Shown one piece after another: positions 59,985-64,000 of a stretch of DNA of 64,000 nucleotides (positions are counted from its first letter, which is position 1; every line of letters begins with the position of its first letter). The DNA comes from Flintibacter sp. KGMB00164 (GTDB lineage Bacteria; Bacillota; Clostridia; Oscillospirales; Oscillospiraceae): positions 1,364,001 to 1,428,000 of the forward strand of contig NZ_CP044227.1 in the NCBI RefSeq assembly GCF_008727735.1, written 5' to 3'. The position numbers and the translations under genes are program-made. Below the pieces are notes generated by a model, which was not told where the DNA came from, did not search any database, and was given only the letters and a program-made list of their open reading frames with translations.

Positions 59985-62405
59985 ATGGAAAAGGACTGGA
60001 CGACCCAGCAGGTCGAAACCATGCCTGTGATTGCCCTGCGGGGCCTGACGATTTTTCCCAATGTGCTGATCCACTTCGACGTGGCCCGGGAGATCTCCAT
60101 CAAAGCCCTGGAGGAAGCCATGACCGCCGGCTCGCCGGTGTTCCTGGTGGGCCAGAAAGATCTGGCCGTGGAGAAGCCGGAAGCAAAAGACCTTTACACT
60201 GTCGGCACCGTGTCCAAGGTGCGGCAGATCCTGCGCATGCCCGGAGATAACGTTCGGGTGATGGTGGAGGGCCTGTGCCGGGGCGGCCTGGATGAGCTTA
60301 AGCGCACCAGCCCCTATTTGGAGGCGGTGGTACGCACCATCCCCGCAGAGAAGGCGGGCAACAACTCCGCCAAAACGGAGGCCCTCATCCGCTCCACTTA
60401 CGAGATGTTCCAGCAGTACACCGAGCTGGCCCCCAAGACGGCCCCCGATCTGCTCATCAACGTGCTGGCCAGCGAGGACCCCGGGTACATCGCCGACTTT
60501 ATTGCCCAGAACATCGCCATGCGCAACAGCGACAAGCAGGCGGTGCTGGAGGAGCTGCGCCCGGTGCGCCGTCTGGAGCGGCTGTACCGCCTGCTGTGCC
60601 GTGAGGTGGAGATCCTGGGTCTGGACATGGAGATCCAGAACCGGGCACGGGAGCAGATGTCGGACAACCAGCGGGACTACTACCTCCGGGAGCAGCTCAA
60701 GGCCATTCAGGCCGAGCTGGGCGAAGGGGAGGGGGGCGCGGACTCCGAGCTGGGCGACTACCGCAAGAAGATCGCTCAGGCCAAGCTGCCCGACGATGTG
60801 CGGGAGCGGCTGGAGAAGGAAGTAAGCCGCCTGGCCAAGCAGCCCTACGGCTCCTCCGAAGCCACTGTCATGCGCAACTACCTGGATGTTTGCCTGGAAC
60901 TGCCTTGGGGCAAGAAGACCAAGGAGAAGATCAGCGTGGAGAGCGCCCGGAAGGTGCTGGACCACGACCACTTTGGCCTGGAGAAGGTGAAAGAGCGGGT
61001 ACTGGAGTTCCTGGCCGTGCGCCAGCTCACTCCCGACTTGAAGGGGCAAGTGATTTGCCTTGTCGGACCTCCGGGCGTCGGCAAGACCTCCATCGCCATG
61101 TCGGTGGCCCGTGCCCTGCACCGTAAGCTGGGCCGTATCTCTCTGGGCGGCGTCAGCGATGAGGCCGAGATCCGGGGTCACCGTAAGACCTATGTGGGCT
61201 CCATGCCCGGCCGAATCATCAGCGCCATCAACCAGGCGGGCAGCTGTAACCCTCTGCTGCTGCTGGACGAGATCGACAAGATGGGCAGCGACCACCGGGG
61301 CGACCCTGCTGCCGCCCTGCTGGAGGTGCTGGACGTAGAGCAGAACAGCACCTTCCGGGACAACTTCCTTGAGGTGCCCTTCGATCTGTCCGACGTTCTC
61401 TTTATCACCACTGCCAACACCACCGAGACCATTCCCCGTCCTCTGTTGGACCGCATGGAGGTCATTGAGCTGCCCAGCTATACTGACGAGGAAAAGCTGC
61501 AGATCGCCAAGCGTCACCTGCTGCCCAAGGAGATGAAGCGCCATGGGCTGAACAAAACTCAGCTCAAGGTGTCTGACGGCGCCATCCGAGAGCTGATCGC
61601 ATCCTATACCCGGGAGTCGGGCGTGCGTGTGCTGGAGCGCAATCTGGGCAGCCTGTGCCGAAAGGCGGCCATGAAGCTGGTATCTGAGGATGTAAAGCAA
61701 GTCCGCATTACAGATAAAGACCTGAAAAATCTGCTGGGTGCTCCCAAGTACTACCCCGAGCGGCAGGTGCTGGAGGAGCGTGTGGGCGTGGTCAACGGCC
61801 TGGCCTGGACTTCCGTGGGCGGCGAGCTGCTGGAGGTAGAGGTCAACGTAGTGCCCGGCTCGGGCAAGGTGGAGCTCACTGGAAACCTGGGCGATGTGAT
61901 GAAGGAGTCGGCTCATGCCGCCCTCAGCTTCATCCGCAGCCAGGCCGACCGCCTGGGCATCCCCGCCGACTTCTACAAGGAGAAAGACATCCACGTCCAC
62001 TTCCCCGAGGGCGCTGTGCCTAAGGACGGCCCCTCTGCCGGTATTGCTATCACCACCGCTATGGTGTCCGCCCTCACTGGGGCTCCTGTGCGCCGCGGCA
62101 TCGCCATGACCGGCGAGGTGACCCTGCGTGGCCGGGTGCTGCCCATCGGCGGCCTGCGGGAGAAGACCATGGCCGCCCTGCGCAACGGCATCCAGACGGT
62201 GATTATCCCCGCTGACAACGAGAAGGACCTGGACGAGATCGACCAGACCGTGCGCAATGCTCTGAACTTTGTGCTGGTGGATCAGGCGGAGCAGGTGCTG
62301 GCCCAGGCTATCCTGGCCCCCGGGGGCGCGGCCGAGCGGGACAAGGCTCTGGACGCCAAGCTGCCCGATTCTCAGGGCCGGGGGCACGCCCGCCTGCGGC
62401 AGTAA
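59985..62405 (+). CDS. lon: ATP-dependent protease Lon
   Basis: 806 aa. LON N-domain ([21 protein letters not shown] at residues about 13-33), central coiled coil, AAA+ module with Walker [10 protein letters not shown] near 356 and Walker [14 protein letters not shown], and the serine-lysine protease domain: catalytic Ser in PKDGPSAG near 680 and Lys in [11 protein letters not shown] near 722. Degrades damaged and regulatory proteins. The ATG at 59985 is chosen over the GTG at 59976 because GAGGAAG is better spaced. Confidence 0.97.
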   Translation: MEKDWTTQQVETMPVIALRGLTIFPNVLIHFDVAREISIKALEEAMTAGSPVFLVGQKDLAVEKPEAKDLYTVGTVSKVRQILRMPGDNVRVMVEGLCRGGLDELKRTSPYLEAVVRTIPAEKAGNNSAKTEALIRSTYEMFQQYTELAPKTAPDLLINVLASEDPGYIADFIAQNIAMRNSDKQAVLEELRPVRRLERLYRLLCREVEILGLDMEIQNRAREQMSDNQRDYYLREQLKAIQAELGEGEGGADSELGDYRKKIAQAKLPDDVRERLEKEVSRLAKQPYGSSEATVMRNYLDVCLELPWGKKTKEKISVESARKVLDHDHFGLEKVKERVLEFLAVRQLTPDLKGQVICLVGPPGVGKTSIAMSVARALHRKLGRISLGGVSDEAEIRGHRKTYVGSMPGRIISAINQAGSCNPLLLLDEIDKMGSDHRGDPAAALLEVLDVEQNSTFRDNFLEVPFDLSDVLFITTANTTETIPRPLLDRMEVIELPSYTDEEKLQIAKRHLLPKEMKRHGLNKTQLKVSDGAIRELIASYTRESGVRVLERNLGSLCRKAAMKLVSEDVKQVRITDKDLKNLLGAPKYYPERQVLEERVGVVNGLAWTSVGGELLEVEVNVVPGSGKVELTGNLGDVMKESAHAALSFIRSQADRLGIPADFYKEKDIHVHFPEGAVPKDGPSAGIAITTAMVSALTGAPVRRGIAMTGEVTLRGRVLPIGGLREKTMAALRNGIQTVIIPADNEKDLDEIDQTVRNALNFVLVDQAEQVLAQAILAPGGAAERDKALDAKLPDSQGRGHARLRQ

Positions 62406-62416
62406 GGAGGAGCAAT

Positions 62417-63052
62417 ATGGCCATCAATCTGCAAAAGGCGGAGTTCATTCTCTCTGCCGTGGCACCGAAGTTTTTCCTGCGGGATGGACTGCCCCAGGTG
62501 GCCTTTTCCGGCCGTTCCAACGTTGGTAAGTCCTCGGTCATCAACCGCCTGCTCAACCGGAAAAATTTCGCCCGGGTGGGCGCCGCGCCTGGCAAGACCA
62601 CCCAAATCAACTATTTTAAAATCGACAACGCCTTCTACCTGGTGGACCTGCCCGGCTACGGATACGCCAAGGTGTCCAAAGCCGAGCGGGACCGCTGGGG
62701 CAAGCTGATGGAGAGCTACTTTGCCGACCTGGAGCTGATGACGCTGGGTGTGATGATCGTAGATTCCCGGCACAAGCCCACGGCAGACGACTGCACCATG
62801 GCTCAGTGGTACCGGGAGGCGGGCTGCCCCTTTGTGGTGGTGGCCAATAAATTGGACAAGCTGAAAAAGAGTCAGGTGGAGCCCAACCTCCAGGTGATCC
62901 GGGAGACCCTGGAGCTGGGAGAGGGGGATGTAGTCATCCCGTTCTCCGCAGAGAAGGGCACCGGACGCCAGGAACTGGTGAGCGCCATTCTGGCCAGCGT
63001 GGAGGGCCGCAAGACCCCCGGCGCTTGTCAAGGGGAGCAAAACTTGGTATAA
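62417..63052 (+). CDS. engB: Ribosome biogenesis GTPase EngB (YsxC/YihA)
   Basis: 211 aa. GTPase for 50S assembly. G1 GRSNVGKSSVINRLL near residue 32, G2 KTTQINYF, G3 VDLPGYGYAKVSK near 78, G4 VVANKLDKL near 142. Follows lon by 11 bp with GGAGGAG, the typical lon-engB pair. The promoter of the next gene lies inside its last codons. Confidence 0.96.
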   Translation: MAINLQKAEFILSAVAPKFFLRDGLPQVAFSGRSNVGKSSVINRLLNRKNFARVGAAPGKTTQINYFKIDNAFYLVDLPGYGYAKVSKAERDRWGKLMESYFADLELMTLGVMIVDSRHKPTADDCTMAQWYREAGCPFVVVANKLDKLKKSQVEPNLQVIRETLELGEGDVVIPFSAEKGTGRQELVSAILASVEGRKTPGACQGEQNLV

Positions 63053-63053
63053 T
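63025..63053 (+). promoter_or_regulatory. Promoter of the M50 protease-scpA operon
   Basis: TTGTCA, 17-bp spacer, TATAAT, embedded in the 3' end of engB. Confidence 0.85.
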
Positions 63054-63109
63054 CCCAATATTAACTCTCCATTCGATGTTTTTTCTTTGGCGGAAGGAAA
63101 GGTTCAATC

Positions 63110-63796
63110 ATGGGTGCGCTGACGGAATTTTCAAACCATATGGACTGGCAGGGAATGCTCATGTTTCTGATGAGCGCCGTGGCCTGTCTCATCTGCCTGA
63201 CCATCCACGAGCTCTCCCACGGGCTGATCGCCCGGCAGCTGGGGGACCCCACCGCCAAAGTGAATGGGCGGCTCACCCTCAACCCTCTGGCCCACATCGA
63301 CTGGGTGGGCCTGTTTCTGCTGCTGACCGTAGGGGTAGGCTGGGCCAAGCCTGTGCCGGTGGATATGCGGAACTTCCGCAATCCCAAAGCGGGCATGGCG
63401 GCTACCGCTCTGGCGGGTCCCATCTCCAATTTCCTGCTGGCCCTGGTGTGTATTTGCCTGGGTGGCTTTGTGCTGCGGGATGGCATGGGAAGGGCCTGGT
63501 CGGCCTATGTGCTGCTGTTTTTATGCCAGCTGGCGGTGCTCAATGTGGGACTGGGAGTATTTAACCTTATCCCCATCCCGCCGCTGGACGGCTCCCGGGT
63601 CGTGAGCGCCTTTCTGCCTGACCGGGCCTACCTGTGGCTCATGAAGCGGGAGCGGTTTCTCATTGTGGCGGTGGTGCTGCTGGCCTGGTCCGGCCTGCTG
63701 GGCGGGCCTCTGGAGGCTGCCATCGCCTGGGTTGTGAAGGCCATGTGCCATGTGGCCGGATTCCCCTTTGCCATCATGGAATTCTACTTCTTCTAA
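63110..63796 (+). CDS. Site-2 protease family (M50) membrane metalloprotease
   Basis: 228 aa with about six membrane segments. Zinc site HELSH in LTIHELSHGLIARQLGDPTAK near residue 34, second motif NLIPIPPLDGSRV near 153. It is the short type (as in SpoIVFB-like/YwhC proteins) often placed before scpA in Firmicutes; the substrate is unknown. Start after GGAAGGAAAGGTTCAATC. Confidence 0.92.
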   Translation: MGALTEFSNHMDWQGMLMFLMSAVACLICLTIHELSHGLIARQLGDPTAKVNGRLTLNPLAHIDWVGLFLLLTVGVGWAKPVPVDMRNFRNPKAGMAATALAGPISNFLLALVCICLGGFVLRDGMGRAWSAYVLLFLCQLAVLNVGLGVFNLIPIPPLDGSRVVSAFLPDRAYLWLMKRERFLIVAVVLLAWSGLLGGPLEAAIAWVVKAMCHVAGFPFAIMEFYFF

Positions 63797-63809
63797 GGGA
63801 GGGGCGGGA

Positions 63810-64000
63810 TTGGACAGTCCCATCTATCATTTGCAAGGGGTGGTCAAGGACCGCTCCGAAGATCTGCAGGACTTTGTGGGGCCTTTGGACCTCATTTTGC
63901 ACCTGCTGAGCAAAAACAAAATGGAGATCAAGGACATCCAGATCTCCCTGATCCTGGACCAATACCTGGCCTGGATGAACCAGCGCAAGCAGCTGGATCT
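63810..64000 (+). CDS. scpA: Segregation and condensation protein A (partial)
   Basis: The frame is open to the window edge (63 codons). TTG start with AAGGGAGG 7 nt upstream. YHLQGVVKDRSEDLQDFVGPLDLILHLLSKNKMEIKDI is the ScpA N-terminal helix region that binds Smc; it continues ISLILDQYLAWM. Kleisin subunit of the Smc-ScpAB condensin. Coupled to the M50 protease gene (13-bp gap). Confidence 0.92.
   Translation, partial: MDSPIYHLQGVVKDRSEDLQDFVGPLDLILHLLSKNKMEIKDIQISLILDQYLAWMNQRKQLD

Noticed and set aside
59931-62387. 818-codon minus-strand frame opposite lon
   Set aside because: Shadow of lon; low-complexity Leu/Gln/His composition and no promoter or ribosome site.

Overview
The window looks like chromosome from a moderately GC-rich gut Firmicute of the Clostridia, most likely Oscillospiraceae (Flavonifractor/Intestinimonas-like). 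This is inferred from gene content and order: recN-argR-nadK-tlyA-dxs-ispA-xseBA-nusB, clpP-clpX-lon-engB behind tig, a T-box-controlled leuA, phosphoketolase, class II galT, and strong AGGAGG ribosome sites with TTG/GTG starts. No species can be named from the sequence alone. I see no prophage, insertion sequence, CRISPR array or rRNA.

Region 1 (1-11.1 kb) is accessory. A tightly overlapping minus-strand operon (WYL regulator, TfoX-like, GyrI-like, GNAT, DUF3795, SRPBCC) is followed by XRE and AraC/GyrI regulators. Then come a RibD-C/DHFR-like reductase with a GNAT gene, two flavodoxin-like proteins (one cytoplasmic, one lipoprotein) arranged around LysR and MerR regulators, a membrane-anchored alpha/beta hydrolase, a YcxB-like protein and a DUF1801 protein.

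Region 2 (11.1-25.3 kb): tRNA-Pro and trmB diverge from a shared palindromic -35 box. A MarR repressor with a perfect 27-bp operator precedes a heterodimeric ABC exporter. The Leloir genes galK-galE-galT lie behind a LacI-type regulator. A YtrA-type GntR regulator with its own operator heads an ABC system of two membrane proteins, one ATPase and one secreted protein of unknown function.

Region 3 (25.3-36.3 kb): two small unlabelled genes lie beside phosphoketolase. leuA follows a leucine T-box whose specifier can be read as CUG. Further on are trmD, a DegV protein, an HD hydrolase, a structured leader RNA with terminator in front of a lone Na+-pump decarboxylase beta subunit and a 42-aa partner, and a SleB-like cell-wall hydrolase.

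Region 4 (36.3-64 kb) is mostly core: nusB, a TsaD paralogue, xseAB, isoprenoid genes (ispA, dxs), tlyA, nadK, argR and recN. A minus-strand island carries an SLH surface protein and a RodA/FtsW protein. Then tsaE, tsaB, upp, a repeat-rich gap, rplS, rbgA, rnhB, yraN, thrC, a phosphoesterase, tig, clpP, clpX, lon, engB, an M50 protease and the start of scpA.

The most interesting items are the leader RNA at about 33.5 kb, which resembles but does not fully match the yybP-ykoY manganese riboswitch; the orphan OadB/mini-OadG pair behind it; the uncharacterised GntR/ABC/secreted-protein operon; the duplicated 3' end of upp with an array of palindromes; and the TsaD paralogue.
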